A stretch of DNA of 64,000 nucleotides from Glycomyces tenuis DSM 44171. GTDB lineage: Bacteria > Actinomycetota > Actinomycetes > Mycobacteriales > Micromonosporaceae. A program made the position numbers and the translations under genes. Shown here one piece after another: positions 28,383 to 37,111 of the stretch. The stretch spans positions 435,199 to 499,198 of the forward strand of contig NZ_ATYW01000002.1 in NCBI RefSeq assembly GCF_000427885.1. The letters are read 5' to 3'. The first letter of the stretch is position 1. The number at the start of each line of letters is the position of its first letter. Below the pieces are notes generated by a model. The model did not search any database and had not been told where the DNA came from. It saw only the letters and a list, made by a program, of their open reading frames with translations.

Positions 28383-28436
28383 GTGGCCCACGCCGTCACC
28401 CAACCGCCGTCCAGAACCGGAGCGAACGCACCATGA
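28383..28436 (+). CDS. Possible 17-codon upstream ORF coupled to uxaC
   Basis: GTG at 28383 follows the good ribosome site TAGGAGCACC and opens a 17-codon frame (VAHAVTQPPSRTGANAP) whose TGA overlaps the uxaC ATG as ATGA. uxaC itself has only a weak site (GGAGCG, 9 nt away). This fits translational coupling through a mini-ORF. Alternatively it marks a remnant or a misjudged start; nothing shows the peptide has a function. Confidence 0.35.
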   Translation: MAHAVTQPPSRTGANAP

Positions 28437-29866
28437 CGCTGCACCCTGACCGCCTCTTCCCCGCCGACGAGCGCACCCGCGCCATCGCCAGGGAGATCCA
28501 CCAGCGCACGACCGAGCTGCCGCTGGTGAGCCCGCACGGGCACGTCGACCCCAGGCTGATCTCGGAGAACCGGCCCTTCCCCGACCCGGCGCGGCTGTTC
28601 GTCGTCCCCGACCACTACCTCACCCGGATGCTCTACAGCCAGGGATACACCCCCGACCAGCTCGGCGTGCCCTCGGCGACGGGCGAGCCGTCCGAGGTCG
28701 ACGGGCGCACGATCTGGCGGCGCTTCGCCGAGAACTACCACCTGTTCCGCGGCACCCCGTCGAAGCTGTGGCTCGACTACACCTTCGCCGAGGTCTTCGG
28801 GATCTACAAGAACCTCCGCGCCGAGACCGCCGACGAGTTCTACGACCACCTCTCGGCCCGCCTCACCGAACCGGCCTACCGGCCCCGGGCCCTGTTCGAC
28901 CGGTTCAACATCGAGGTCCTCGCCACCACCGAGACGCCGGTCGACTCGCTCGAGCCGCACGCCGAACTCGAGGCCCTGCCGGTCGCCGACGGCCGCAAGT
29001 GGGGCGGCCGGGGCGGCAAGGTCGTCACCACCTTCCGGCCCGACAACCTCGTCGAACCCGACTGGCCCGGCTGGGCCGAGCGCGTCAAGCAGCTCGGCGA
29101 GATCACCGGGCGCGACACCACGACCTTCGACGGCTTCCTCGACGCCCTGCGCGCCCGCCGCCAGGACTTCATCGCCGCCGGGGCCACGTGCTCGGACCAC
29201 GGCAACAGGACCGCCGCCGCCGTCGACGACCCGGCGAAGGCCGCCGAGATCTTCCACAAGGCGCTCAAAGGCGAGGCCGAAGAGTCCGAGATGCGGATGT
29301 TCCCCGCGCACATGCTGGTCGAGTTCGCCCGCATGAGCGTCGAGGACGGCCTGGTCATGCAGCTGCACCCCGGTTCGGACCGCAACCACAACAAGTGGCT
29401 CTACGAAGGATGGGGCCGCGACGTGGGCGGCGACATCCCTTCGGCCGGCGAGTACACCCTCGGCCTCAAGCCGCTGCTCGACGCCTTCGGCAACGACCCG
29501 CGTTTCCGCGTCGTCCTGTACACGCTCGACGAGACCGTCTTCAGCCGCGAGCTCGCGCCGCTCGCCGGCGGCTACGCTTCGGTGTTCATCGGCGCCCCGT
29601 GGTGGTTCCTCGACTCCCCCGAAGGCATGCGCCGCTTCAGGGAGGCCGTCCACGAGACCGCCGGCTTCTACAACACGGCCGGCTTCGTCGACGACACCCG
29701 CGCGTTCTGCTCCATCCCGGCCCGCCACGACCTGGCCCGCCGCGTCGACGCCGCCTTCCTCGCGCGCCTGGTCGCCGAGCACCGCATGACCGAGGACGAG
29801 GCCGCCGAAGTCGCGGTCGACCTGGCATACAACCTCCCTCGCAAGATCTACAGAATGGAACAGTGA
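28433..29866 (+). CDS. uxaC: Glucuronate (uronate) isomerase
   Basis: 477-aa UxaC-family enzyme of the amidohydrolase-like superfamily. It interconverts D-glucuronate/D-fructuronate and D-galacturonate/D-tagaturonate. Signature regions: PLVSPHGHVDPRLISENRPF near the N-terminus (HxH), LATTETPVDSLEPH, ATCSDHGN, and MQLHPGSDRNHNK. Length is typical. It overlaps the enolase-family gene by one base (TGATG). First committed step of the uronate pathway encoded here. Confidence 0.94.
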   Translation: MTLHPDRLFPADERTRAIAREIHQRTTELPLVSPHGHVDPRLISENRPFPDPARLFVVPDHYLTRMLYSQGYTPDQLGVPSATGEPSEVDGRTIWRRFAENYHLFRGTPSKLWLDYTFAEVFGIYKNLRAETADEFYDHLSARLTEPAYRPRALFDRFNIEVLATTETPVDSLEPHAELEALPVADGRKWGGRGGKVVTTFRPDNLVEPDWPGWAERVKQLGEITGRDTTTFDGFLDALRARRQDFIAAGATCSDHGNRTAAAVDDPAKAAEIFHKALKGEAEESEMRMFPAHMLVEFARMSVEDGLVMQLHPGSDRNHNKWLYEGWGRDVGGDIPSAGEYTLGLKPLLDAFGNDPRFRVVLYTLDETVFSRELAPLAGGYASVFIGAPWWFLDSPEGMRRFREAVHETAGFYNTAGFVDDTRAFCSIPARHDLARRVDAAFLARLVAEHRMTEDEAAEVAVDLAYNLPRKIYRMEQ

Positions 29867-31158
29867 TGACGAAGATCGAACGCCTCGAAGTGCACGACGT
29901 CCGCTTCCCGACAGCGGCGGCGGCCGACGGCTCCGACTCGATCAACCGCGCCGACTACTCGGCCACGTACGTCGAACTGTTCACCGACGGCGGGCCGACC
30001 GGCACTGGGTTCACCTTCACCGGCGGCAGGGGCAACGAGATCACCTGCGCGGCGGTGCAAGCGCTTGCGCACCTGGTGGTCGGCCGGACGCTCGAAGACA
30101 TCTTCGACAATCCGGTCGACTTCACCCGCTCCCTCGCCCAGGAGCCGCAGATCCGCTGGCTCGGCCCCGAGAAGGGCGCCACCCACATGGCCGTCGGCGC
30201 CATCGTCAACGCCGTGTGGGACCTGCGCGCCAAACTCGAGGGCAAGCCGATGTGGCGCCTCCTGGCCGAGATGGACTCCGCCGAGCTGGCCGCCCAGATC
30301 GACTACCGCCACATCGTCGACGAGCTCACCCCCGCCGAGGCCGAGGCCATCCTCGACGCCGGACGCCAGGGCTACGCCGAGCGCCTGGCCGTGCTCGAGA
30401 AGGACGGCTTCCCGTCCTACACGACCTCGGTCGGCTGGCTCGGCTACCCCGACGAGAAGGTCAAGGCCCTCACCGAGACCGCCGTCGCCGAAGGCTGGAC
30501 GGCCGTCAAGATGAAGGTCGGCTCGCCCGACGTCGCCGACGACGTGCGCCGCGCCGGGATCATCCGCGACATCATCGGCCCCGACCGGCTGCTCATGATG
30601 GACGCCAACCAGATCTGGTCGGTCCCCGAGGCCGTCGAGAACATGGGGCGCCTGGCCGCCTACGACCCGTACTGGATCGAGGAGCCCACCCACCCCGACG
30701 ACGTCCTCGGCCACGCCAGGATCGCCGCCTCGGTCGCCCCGATCCGCGTCGCCACCGGCGAGGTCGCCGCCAACCGCGTCATCTTCAAGCAGCTGCTCCA
30801 GGCCGAGGCCATCCGCGTCTGCCAGATCGACGCCTGCCGCGTCGGCGGCATCCCCGAGGTCCTCGCCACGCTCCTCATGGCCGCCAAGCGCGGCGTCGAG
30901 GTCTGCCCGCACGCCGGCGGCGTCGGACTGTGCGAATACGTCCAGCACCTGGGCATGTTCGAGTACCTCCGCGTCGGCAAGACCCTCGAGGGCCGCATGA
31001 TCGAGTACGTCGACCACCTCCACGAGCACTACACCGACCCGGTCACCGTCGTCGACGGCCGCTACCGGCTGCCCACGCAGCCGGGCTACTCCGTCACGCT
31101 CAAAGACGAGTCGATCGCCGAGTACTCCTTCCCGAACGGACCCGCGTGGAAAGCCTGA
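29866..31158 (+). CDS. Enolase-superfamily sugar-acid dehydratase, L-fuconate dehydratase type
   Basis: 430-aa mandelate-racemase-group dehydratase. VHDVRFPT, then GSDSINRADYSATYVELFTDGG, RWLGPEKGATHMAVGAIVNA, SYTTSVGWLGYPDEK and HAGGVGLCEYVQHL follow L-fuconate dehydratase (FucD) closely. The general base is in VKMKVG (KxK), and metal ligands are in MMDANQIW, WIEEPTHPDD and TGEVAANR. The operon context (uxaC plus a fructuronate-reductase type) suggests a uronate-derived aldonate such as mannonate as substrate, or a parallel pathway for a 6-deoxy or L-sugar acid. Family clear, substrate inferred. A perfect palindrome lies inside (30057-30068). Confidence 0.88.
   Translation: MTKIERLEVHDVRFPTAAAADGSDSINRADYSATYVELFTDGGPTGTGFTFTGGRGNEITCAAVQALAHLVVGRTLEDIFDNPVDFTRSLAQEPQIRWLGPEKGATHMAVGAIVNAVWDLRAKLEGKPMWRLLAEMDSAELAAQIDYRHIVDELTPAEAEAILDAGRQGYAERLAVLEKDGFPSYTTSVGWLGYPDEKVKALTETAVAEGWTAVKMKVGSPDVADDVRRAGIIRDIIGPDRLLMMDANQIWSVPEAVENMGRLAAYDPYWIEEPTHPDDVLGHARIAASVAPIRVATGEVAANRVIFKQLLQAEAIRVCQIDACRVGGIPEVLATLLMAAKRGVEVCPHAGGVGLCEYVQHLGMFEYLRVGKTLEGRMIEYVDHLHEHYTDPVTVVDGRYRLPTQPGYSVTLKDESIAEYSFPNGPAWKA
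30057..30068. promoter_or_regulatory. Perfect LacI-type palindrome inside the dehydratase gene
   Basis: GCAAGCGCTTGC is a perfect 12-bp palindrome and the clearest copy of the site found in this block. It is about 190 bp into the gene, at GTG-CAA-GCG-CTT-GCG-CAC, with CAA and CTT being uncommon codons here. Confidence 0.65.
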
Positions 31159-32504
31159 ACAGCAGAACGCTCGCGAGCGTGCCCGGAACCGTCCGCGTTC
31201 CGGGCGCGCGCCCCGCCCGCTCCGGCGTGCTCCACATCGGCGCCGGCGCCTTCCACCGCGCCCACCAGGCCGTCTACACCGACGACACCGACTGGGGCAT
31301 CACGATCGCCGCGCCGCGCTCCCGCGAGGTCATCGACGCCCTCGCCGCCCAGGACGGGCTCTACACGGTCGCCACGCTCGGGCCCGACGGCGCCTCGGTG
31401 CGCGTGGTCGGCTCCATCGTCGACACGCTCCACCTCGCCACCGAGACCGAGCGCGCGATCGGCCTCGTCGCCGCCGAGGACACCCACGTCGTCACCCTCA
31501 CCGTCACCGAGAAGGCCTACCGCGACCCCGACGGCGTCCCCGGCCTCCTCGCGAGAGGACTGGCGCGCCGGGCCGAGCAGAGCGGGGCCCCGGTGACGAT
31601 CCTGTGCTGCGACAACCTGCCCGACAACGGCGAGACCACCCGAGCCGCCGTCGAACCGCTCCTCGACGACCGCACCCGCGCCTGGGCCGACAAGCACGTC
31701 ACCTTCCCCTCGACCATGGTCGACCGGATCGTCCCGGCCTCCACACAGGCCACGTACGACCGCGCCGCCGAGGCGCTCGGCCTCGCCGACGCCGCCGCCG
31801 TCGAGGCCGAGCCGTTCTCCCAGTGGGTCATCGAGGACCGCTTCGCCGGGCCGAGGCCGGAGTGGGACGCGACCTTCACCGGCGACGTCGCCGGCTGGGA
31901 GCGCCTGAAACTGCGCACCCTCAACGGCGTCCACTCCACGCTCGCCTACCTCGGCGCGCTCGCGGGCGTCGAGACCATCGGCGACGCCCTCGCGCTCCCC
32001 GGCGCCCGCGGCTTCGCCGAGCGCCTCATCGCCGAGCAGATCGCGCCCAGCTTCACGCCGCCCGACGGGCAGAGCACCGTCGCCTACGGGCGGTCCGTGC
32101 TCGAACGCTTCGCCAACCCCGGCATCAGGCACCGGTGCCTCCAGGTCGCCATGGACGGCAGCCAGAAGCTCCCGCAGCGGCTCTTCGCGACCATCGCCGA
32201 CCTCACCGCGGCCGGGGTGCGGCCCGAGCTCATCGCGCTGCCGCTGGCCGCTTGGATCCGCTTCTGCGCCGGGCGGGCCGACGACGGCGCGAGCCTGCCG
32301 CTGGACGACCCGCTCGCGCCCGTCCTGCGCCGGAGCCTGGCCGACGCCGGGGCCCGGCCCGCCGATCTGGTAGACGCTATCCTCAGAGTCCGGCAGGTCG
32401 TTCCCGAACCGGTCGCGTCCAACGACGAACTGCGACAGGCCACAGCGGCGTGGCTGGCCGATCTCGACCGGCACGGAGCGGCCCAGACTTTGGAGAGCCT
32501 CTGA
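31146..32504 (+). CDS. uxuB: Polyol-type long-chain dehydrogenase, probable D-fructuronate reductase
   Basis: 452-aa mannitol-dehydrogenase-family protein. The NAD region is VLHIGAGAFHRAHQAVYTDD, and the catalytic block KxxxxNxxH is present as KLRTLNGVHS. In this family the members found with uxaC reduce fructuronate to mannonate (UxuB) or tagaturonate to altronate (UxaB). The start is GTG at 31146, 12 nt inside the end of the preceding gene. Fourth gene of the uronate operon; its stop overlaps the next start (TGATG). The gene symbol is by context, not proof. Confidence 0.82.
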   Translation: MESLNSRTLASVPGTVRVPGARPARSGVLHIGAGAFHRAHQAVYTDDTDWGITIAAPRSREVIDALAAQDGLYTVATLGPDGASVRVVGSIVDTLHLATETERAIGLVAAEDTHVVTLTVTEKAYRDPDGVPGLLARGLARRAEQSGAPVTILCCDNLPDNGETTRAAVEPLLDDRTRAWADKHVTFPSTMVDRIVPASTQATYDRAAEALGLADAAAVEAEPFSQWVIEDRFAGPRPEWDATFTGDVAGWERLKLRTLNGVHSTLAYLGALAGVETIGDALALPGARGFAERLIAEQIAPSFTPPDGQSTVAYGRSVLERFANPGIRHRCLQVAMDGSQKLPQRLFATIADLTAAGVRPELIALPLAAWIRFCAGRADDGASLPLDDPLAPVLRRSLADAGARPADLVDAILRVRQVVPEPVASNDELRQATAAWLADLDRHGAAQTLESL

Positions 32505-33619
32505 TGGACCTTCGCATCCCTCGCATCGCCCTGGTCGGTGCGAACGGCTACGGCCTGCACCACCGACGCACCATCGAACCGAGGCGGCGAGCGGGCGCTT
32601 TGGAGCTCGTCGGCCTGTGCGACACCGCCGAGATCGCCGAGAACGCCGACATCCCCATCGGCGACACCCCGGTCTTCGACGACTACGAGCGGATGCTGGA
32701 GGCCACCGAGCCCCACATCGTCATCATCGCCACGCCGCCGCCGACGCACCTGCCGATCGCCTCCGCCGCGATGCGCCACGGCGCCGACGTCTACCTCGAG
32801 AAGCCGCCGGTGGCCTCGCTCGAGGAGTACGGGCTGCTCTACGACGTCATGGTCGAGACCGGCCGGGCCGTCCAGGTCGGCTTCCAGGCGCTCGGCTCGC
32901 ACGCGTTCACCGCGCTGCGCGACGCGATGGAGGCCGGGCGGCTCGGGCGGCTCGAGGCCGTCGGCGTCGCCGGGTCCTGGCGCAGACCCGACTCCTACTA
33001 CCGCCGCTCCCCGTGGGCGGGCAAGCGGGAGGCGAACGGCGTCCTCATCGCGGACGGCGCGCTGGCGAACCCGTTCGCGCACGCCTCCCAGCAGGCGCTG
33101 GCGATCGCGGGGGACTGGCCGATGGACGGCGAGATCGAACTGGAGCGGCTGCGGTGCCGCCCGGCGGTCGAGGTCGACGACACCGCCGCCTGGCGCGGGC
33201 TCAACAAGGGCGGCGTCACCGTCACCGTCGCCGTGACCCTGTGCGGGGACCGCAAGATCGAGGGCGACATCTATGTGCGCGGCACCGAGGGCGAGGCGTG
33301 GCTCCAGTACCCCACCGACAGGCTGCGCCTGCCCGGGGAGGACGAGCCGAAGCAGTACGGCCGCACCGACCTGCTCGACAACCTGATCCTGCACCGCCAG
33401 CGGGGCGTCGGCCTCATCTCGGGGCTGCGGCGGGCCAAGACCTTCACGGGTGTTCTGGAGCGGGTCCTGAACGACCCGGTCCCGCGCCTGGTCGACGAGT
33501 CGCATCTGCGGCGCGTCGGCGATGACCCGGTGACGCTGCTCGACGACGCGGACACCGCGGTCGAGCGGGCCGCGAAGGACGGCAAGCTGTTCGGCGAGCT
33601 CGGGTTCCCCTGGGCCTAG
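32504..33619 (+). CDS. Second Gfo/Idh/MocA family oxidoreductase
   Basis: 371-aa protein beginning IPRIALVGANGYGLHHRR (Rossmann) with the EKP motif as VYLEKPPVASLEEYG. It differs clearly from the first oxidoreductase of the operon and lacks its long C-terminal region. It ends the five-gene operon. Two Gfo/Idh proteins bracketing uxaC, a dehydratase and a dehydrogenase suggest an oxidation-reduction route, perhaps for a modified uronate or an oligosaccharide; substrate unknown. Confidence 0.87.
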   Translation: MDLRIPRIALVGANGYGLHHRRTIEPRRRAGALELVGLCDTAEIAENADIPIGDTPVFDDYERMLEATEPHIVIIATPPPTHLPIASAAMRHGADVYLEKPPVASLEEYGLLYDVMVETGRAVQVGFQALGSHAFTALRDAMEAGRLGRLEAVGVAGSWRRPDSYYRRSPWAGKREANGVLIADGALANPFAHASQQALAIAGDWPMDGEIELERLRCRPAVEVDDTAAWRGLNKGGVTVTVAVTLCGDRKIEGDIYVRGTEGEAWLQYPTDRLRLPGEDEPKQYGRTDLLDNLILHRQRGVGLISGLRRAKTFTGVLERVLNDPVPRLVDESHLRRVGDDPVTLLDDADTAVERAAKDGKLFGELGFPWA

Positions 33620-33633
33620 ACGATCGAGGGGCT

Positions 33634-33663
33634 CCCGGTTTCGACCGGGCGGCCTTCGGCCGC
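33634..33663 (+). terminator. Tandem hairpins after the uronate operon
   Basis: CCCGGT-TTCG-ACCGGG (33634-33649) is a stable tetraloop hairpin, and GCGGCC-TTC-GGCCGC (33649-33663) abuts it. They lie 15-45 bp after the last operon stop, without a T-run. Probable terminator. Confidence 0.5.
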
Positions 33664-33888
33664 GTCCGCCCGACTGAGTCAAGCGGGATGATCGCGCGTG
33701 ACAGCCATCACGGCAAGTCGGCGATTGCGTCGGGTCCGCCCGGGTAAGCACGGAAGAGCCGGGTGGAGGCGGTCGCGATTGCGGGCCGTTGCGGTGCCTG
33801 TCGGCTGAATCGCTCGACCCGGCGCACCAGGCGTGTGCCTCATTCACATTTCAGGCCAGTTCCCGGCCATACCGCCAGGGGGTTGCTC

Positions 33889-34497
33889 ATGCTGATCGAA
33901 CACCAAGGCAAACGACCCAGCATCGATCCGACCGCATATATCGCACCCACTGCGGTCATCTGCGGAGACGTGACGATCGGCGCGCGAACTCACGTCTCCT
34001 ACGGGGCGGTGATCGAGGCTCATGGCATGCCGGTGCGCATCGGTACGCAGTGCGTGATTCGCGAGAACCTGAACATCCGCAGCACGGACAGCGACGCCGT
34101 CGAGATCGGCGACAACATCCTAATAGGACCGCATTCGTCGCTCAAGGGCTGCACTGTCGGGGACGAATGCTTCCTCGCCACGGGTGTCAAGATCTATCAG
34201 GCCGCGCGGGTCGGCCGACGCACAGAGGTCCGCATCGACGGTGTCGTCCACGTCCGCAGTGTCCTTCCGCCCGACTCGCTCGTCCCGATCATGTGGGTGG
34301 CCGTCGGCGACCCCGCCGAGATCCTCCCGCCTGACAAGCACGAGAAGATCGAGGCGATCCTGAGCCGGATGAACTTCTCCCAACAGGTCTATGGGCTGCA
34401 GCGCCAGACTGGCGGTGGCGTCGATATGGACATGATGGACGTCACACGCCGCGAGACGACCGGGCTCGCCGACCACCGCGATGACAAGGAGTTGTAG
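33889..34497 (+). CDS. Left-handed beta-helix (hexapeptide) gamma-carbonic-anhydrase-like protein
   Basis: 202-aa hexapeptide-repeat protein. Repeats run from about residue 10 to 150 (SIDPTAYIAPTAVICGDVTIGARTHVSYGAVIEA and on). Only some of the gamma-carbonic anhydrase zinc histidines seem present, so catalytic activity is uncertain. AGGGGG 6 nt before the ATG at 33889 fixes the start. The C-terminal 50 residues are polar, with a Met/Asp-rich stretch (GGGVDMDMMDV). With the following hydrolase it makes a two-gene island of slightly lower GC, between the uronate operon and the lyases. Confidence 0.82.
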   Translation: MLIEHQGKRPSIDPTAYIAPTAVICGDVTIGARTHVSYGAVIEAHGMPVRIGTQCVIRENLNIRSTDSDAVEIGDNILIGPHSSLKGCTVGDECFLATGVKIYQAARVGRRTEVRIDGVVHVRSVLPPDSLVPIMWVAVGDPAEILPPDKHEKIEAILSRMNFSQQVYGLQRQTGGGVDMDMMDVTRRETTGLADHRDDKEL

Positions 34498-34551
34498 CAC
34501 GCGGGTACCCCGTCGCGCCGACATGGCCCGCCTCGGCTTTCACGACGCCCG

Positions 34552-35370
34552 ATGAGTGAGCGCACACCCGAACCCAGGCACATCGCCGTGAACGGCGTCC
34601 GCCTCGCCTATGACGATGTGGGCAAGGGGCCTGCGATTCTGTTCATTCACGGCTTCATGTTCGACCGCACGATGTGGCGGGGCCAGGTCGTCGGGCTCGA
34701 GGGTTGGCGGCGGATCGCGCCGGATCTGCGCGGCATGGGCCTCAGCGAGGCCGCCGAGGACGGCTACAGCATGAACGTCTATGCCGACGACCTCGCGGCC
34801 CTGCTCGACGCCCTCGACATCGGTCGCACCGTGCTGTGCGGGCTGAGCATGGGCGCTTACGTCGCTTTCGAATTCCTTCGCCGGCACCGCCGGCACGTGG
34901 CCGGGCTCATCGTCCTGGACGCGCGGACGGAGGCTGATTCGGCTGAGCGGAAGGCGAGCCGCAACGACATGATCGCCCGTGTGCGAAACGGCGATGCGAG
35001 CGGGCTCGCGGATGAACTGGCGTCGAAGTTCCTGGCAGAGGGCTCGCCCGCCGGAGTCAGGCGGCGGCTTGGGCAGATGATGGAGCGCCCGTCCGCGACA
35101 GGGATCATTGAAGCACTGGAGGCCATGCGCGACCGCGCCGACAGTACGCCTCTACTGCAATCGATCGTGGATCTTCCAACCCTGCTTCTCATCGGAACGG
35201 ATGACACACGCACCCCACGCGCCTCGATGCAGGCGATGGCCGATGAGATTCCGGAGGCGACGTTCAACCTGGTCTCGAACGCAGGTCACCTCCCTCCGCT
35301 GGAAAACCCCGAGGAGACCACGGCTGGGATCCTGCGATTCTTGAATCAGCTCGGGGCCGTTGGGCTATGA
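34552..35370 (+). CDS. Alpha/beta hydrolase
   Basis: 272-aa hydrolase. Oxyanion-hole HGF in LFIHGFMFDRTMW, nucleophile elbow LCGLSMGAYVAFE (Ser about 102), acid in IGTDDTRTP and catalytic His in SNAGHLPPLENPE. Close in pattern to 3-oxoadipate enol-lactonase/peroxidase-like hydrolases. It follows the hexapeptide gene by 54 bp in the same direction. Codon use has more A/T than its neighbours, a mild sign of separate origin. Confidence 0.83.
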   Translation: MSERTPEPRHIAVNGVRLAYDDVGKGPAILFIHGFMFDRTMWRGQVVGLEGWRRIAPDLRGMGLSEAAEDGYSMNVYADDLAALLDALDIGRTVLCGLSMGAYVAFEFLRRHRRHVAGLIVLDARTEADSAERKASRNDMIARVRNGDASGLADELASKFLAEGSPAGVRRRLGQMMERPSATGIIEALEAMRDRADSTPLLQSIVDLPTLLLIGTDDTRTPRASMQAMADEIPEATFNLVSNAGHLPPLENPEETTAGILRFLNQLGAVGL

Positions 35371-35379
35371 GGGGGGCCC

Positions 35380-35457
35380 GCCCGTCGCCCACCACCACCC
35401 GAACCGGACGCCGCTGCGCGGCCACAAGCCGTGTGCCCGTCGCCCACCACCACCCGA
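35380..35457. repeat. 23-bp direct repeat
   Basis: A 23-bp sequence containing GTCGCCCACCACCACCC occurs at 35380-35402 and again at 35435-35457, identical and 55 bp apart, in the gene-free stretch between the hydrolase and the first pectate lyase. No gene is apparent here. Confidence 0.7.
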
Positions 35458-35536
35458 CATCGTGCTCGCTGCGCTCGCCCTGAAAGGAAGGCCGCGTTTT
35501 CGGGACGCCCAGATCCCGGTGCTGAATCTGGACGCC

Positions 35537-35597
35537 CCTTCGCCTTGCTCGCGAGCCATGACCTGGCACTGCGAGCGAACAAACGGACTCGGATACC
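35537..35597. repeat. Dispersed intergenic repeat, copy A
   Basis: About 60 bp resembling 43109-43173 in the same orientation. Shared blocks in order: CCTTCGCC, GCTCGCG, CATG, GGCAC, GCGA, CGAAC, GGACTC, GAT. Roughly three quarters of the bases match, with two small gaps. Both copies lie in non-coding gaps. Confidence 0.5.
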
Positions 35598-35645
35598 GCC
35601 TCGCCGGGCTTGGGGGCCAGGCCCTCGGCGTTTCGTGTTCCTCCT

Positions 35646-37067
35646 TTAACGGGCGCCGGCACCGCCGCTGACGATCGAGGCGATCTGCGAGGGCGTGTCG
35701 AGGGAGTAGCCGTAGGGCACTCCCTGCACCGAGCCGCTCGATGCCGGGGTCGGCGAGCCCACCAGGTGGTTGTTCCTGGAGACGCAGCGCCCGGGGTCGG
35801 AGTCGGCGTAGCCGATCTCGACGGGGTTGTCGGTGTTCTCGATGTAGTTGCCTTCGAAGATGACACCGGCGTCCATCGTGGTGGCGCAGCCGTAGCCGCT
35901 GACGTTCCGGTAGTAGTTGTTGTAGACGTGGACCGGGTCGCCGAAGCGCACGCGCGGGTTGCGCGAGTTGGTGCCGTTGAAGTAGTTGTGGTGATAGGTC
36001 ACCCGCAGGTGGCCGCGGTCGGCGGTGTGGCCGTCGGAGTGGCCGAGCAGCATGTTCTTCTCGCTGCCGTTGAAGCGGTTCCACGACACGGTGACGAAGT
36101 CCGACTCTCGCTTGACGTCGCACGAGCCGTCATAACCGGTCCCGAAGGTGTTGTGGTCGACCCAGATGTTCGTCGAGCCGTCCTGGATGTTGATGGCGTC
36201 GTCGTCCCAGTCGTCGAACGTCAGGTTGGTGATGATGACGTTGTGCGAGCCGCTGAGGTGGAAGCCGCCCCCGGTGATCCTGGCGCCGGAGGCGCCGATG
36301 ATCGTGACGTTGGAGCCGACGTCGGTCATGTCGCCCAGGTTGATGGTACCGCTCACACGGACAACCCTCGACGAGCTGCCGCTCACCGCGTCCGCCAGCG
36401 CCCCGGCGGAGGAGACGTTGATCGGCGAAGCGCTGCCGCCGCCGGTGGTGCCGCCGTTCTGGGTGGCCCAGCCGACCAGGCCGCCGGGCGGGTCGGGGTC
36501 CGGGTCGCCGCCGTCGCCGACTTCGACGAGCTGCCACTGCTGGTTCCAGCCGCCGGTGTCGTCGTACTGGGAGATGCGGGAGCCGGGTTCGGTCGACCAC
36601 TCCCAGACGTCGAGGGCCTTGCCGGAGAAGCGGTTGACGAAGCCGGCGTAGCCGCCGCTCTCGCGGACCTGCCACTGCTGGTTGGTGCCGCCCAGGTCGT
36701 CGAACTGCACGATGGTCGCGCCGTTGTCGGGGTTCCACTCCCACACGTCGAGGACCAGACCGGAGTGCCTGGCCTGGATGCGGTAGTAGCCGCCGCCCGC
36801 GTCGATGAAGCGGAACTGCTGGTTCTGGGTGCCGGTGTCGTTCCACTGGATGAGCTCGGCGCCCGCCGCGGTGGAGATGTCGAGGATGTCGAGGACGAGG
36901 CCGGAGTGGCGGCTGACGAGCTTGTACCAGGTGTCCGTCTGCACCGCCTGTGCCGGGTTGGCGAGCAGGAGGCCCGAGGAGGCGGCCACCGGTACGGCCG
37001 CCGTGAGCCCGGCGACCTTCCAGAAGCGGCGGCGCGAGTATCTGCTGCCGAGGAGGTTGTTGTCCAT
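35646..37067 (-). CDS. Secreted PL1 pectate lyase with an N-terminal ricin-type CBM13 domain
   Basis: 473-aa extracellular polysaccharide lyase. A Tat signal (SRRRFWKVAGLTAAV, matching S-R-R-x-F-x-K, ending AQA) precedes a ricin B/CBM13 trefoil (about 35-165) with three QW-type repeats (QNQQFRF, TNQQWQV, WNQQWQL). A Pro/Asp/Gly linker then joins a PL1 beta-helix (about 180-473). Lyase motifs: IWVDHNTF, DVKRESDFVTVSWNRF and the catalytic Arg region RNPRVRFGD. It eliminates polygalacturonate to unsaturated oligomers in a Ca-dependent way (known for PL1). Palindromic operators lie upstream (37100, 37269). Confidence 0.93.
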   Translation of the reverse strand: MDNNLLGSRYSRRRFWKVAGLTAAVPVAASSGLLLANPAQAVQTDTWYKLVSRHSGLVLDILDISTAAGAELIQWNDTGTQNQQFRFIDAGGGYYRIQARHSGLVLDVWEWNPDNGATIVQFDDLGGTNQQWQVRESGGYAGFVNRFSGKALDVWEWSTEPGSRISQYDDTGGWNQQWQLVEVGDGGDPDPDPPGGLVGWATQNGGTTGGGSASPINVSSAGALADAVSGSSSRVVRVSGTINLGDMTDVGSNVTIIGASGARITGGGFHLSGSHNVIITNLTFDDWDDDAINIQDGSTNIWVDHNTFGTGYDGSCDVKRESDFVTVSWNRFNGSEKNMLLGHSDGHTADRGHLRVTYHHNYFNGTNSRNPRVRFGDPVHVYNNYYRNVSGYGCATTMDAGVIFEGNYIENTDNPVEIGYADSDPGRCVSRNNHLVGSPTPASSGSVQGVPYGYSLDTPSQIASIVSGGAGAR

Positions 37068-37099
37068 GTCGTTATGACCTTTTCGGGTTGAGAGGAAGT

Positions 37100-37111
37100 G
37101 CAAGCGATTGC
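37100..37111. promoter_or_regulatory. LacI-type operator upstream of the CBM13-PL1 gene
   Basis: GCAAGCGATTGC, 33 bp upstream of the start at 37067 on the minus strand, is one base from the perfect palindrome. An extra TTGC extends it to GCAAGCGATTGCTTGC. Position between promoter and ribosome site fits repression. Confidence 0.7.

Noticed and set aside
35365..36123. A longer minus-strand frame running out of the pectate lyase gap
   Set aside because: It reads the lyase in a different frame and the intergenic repeat; no domain.
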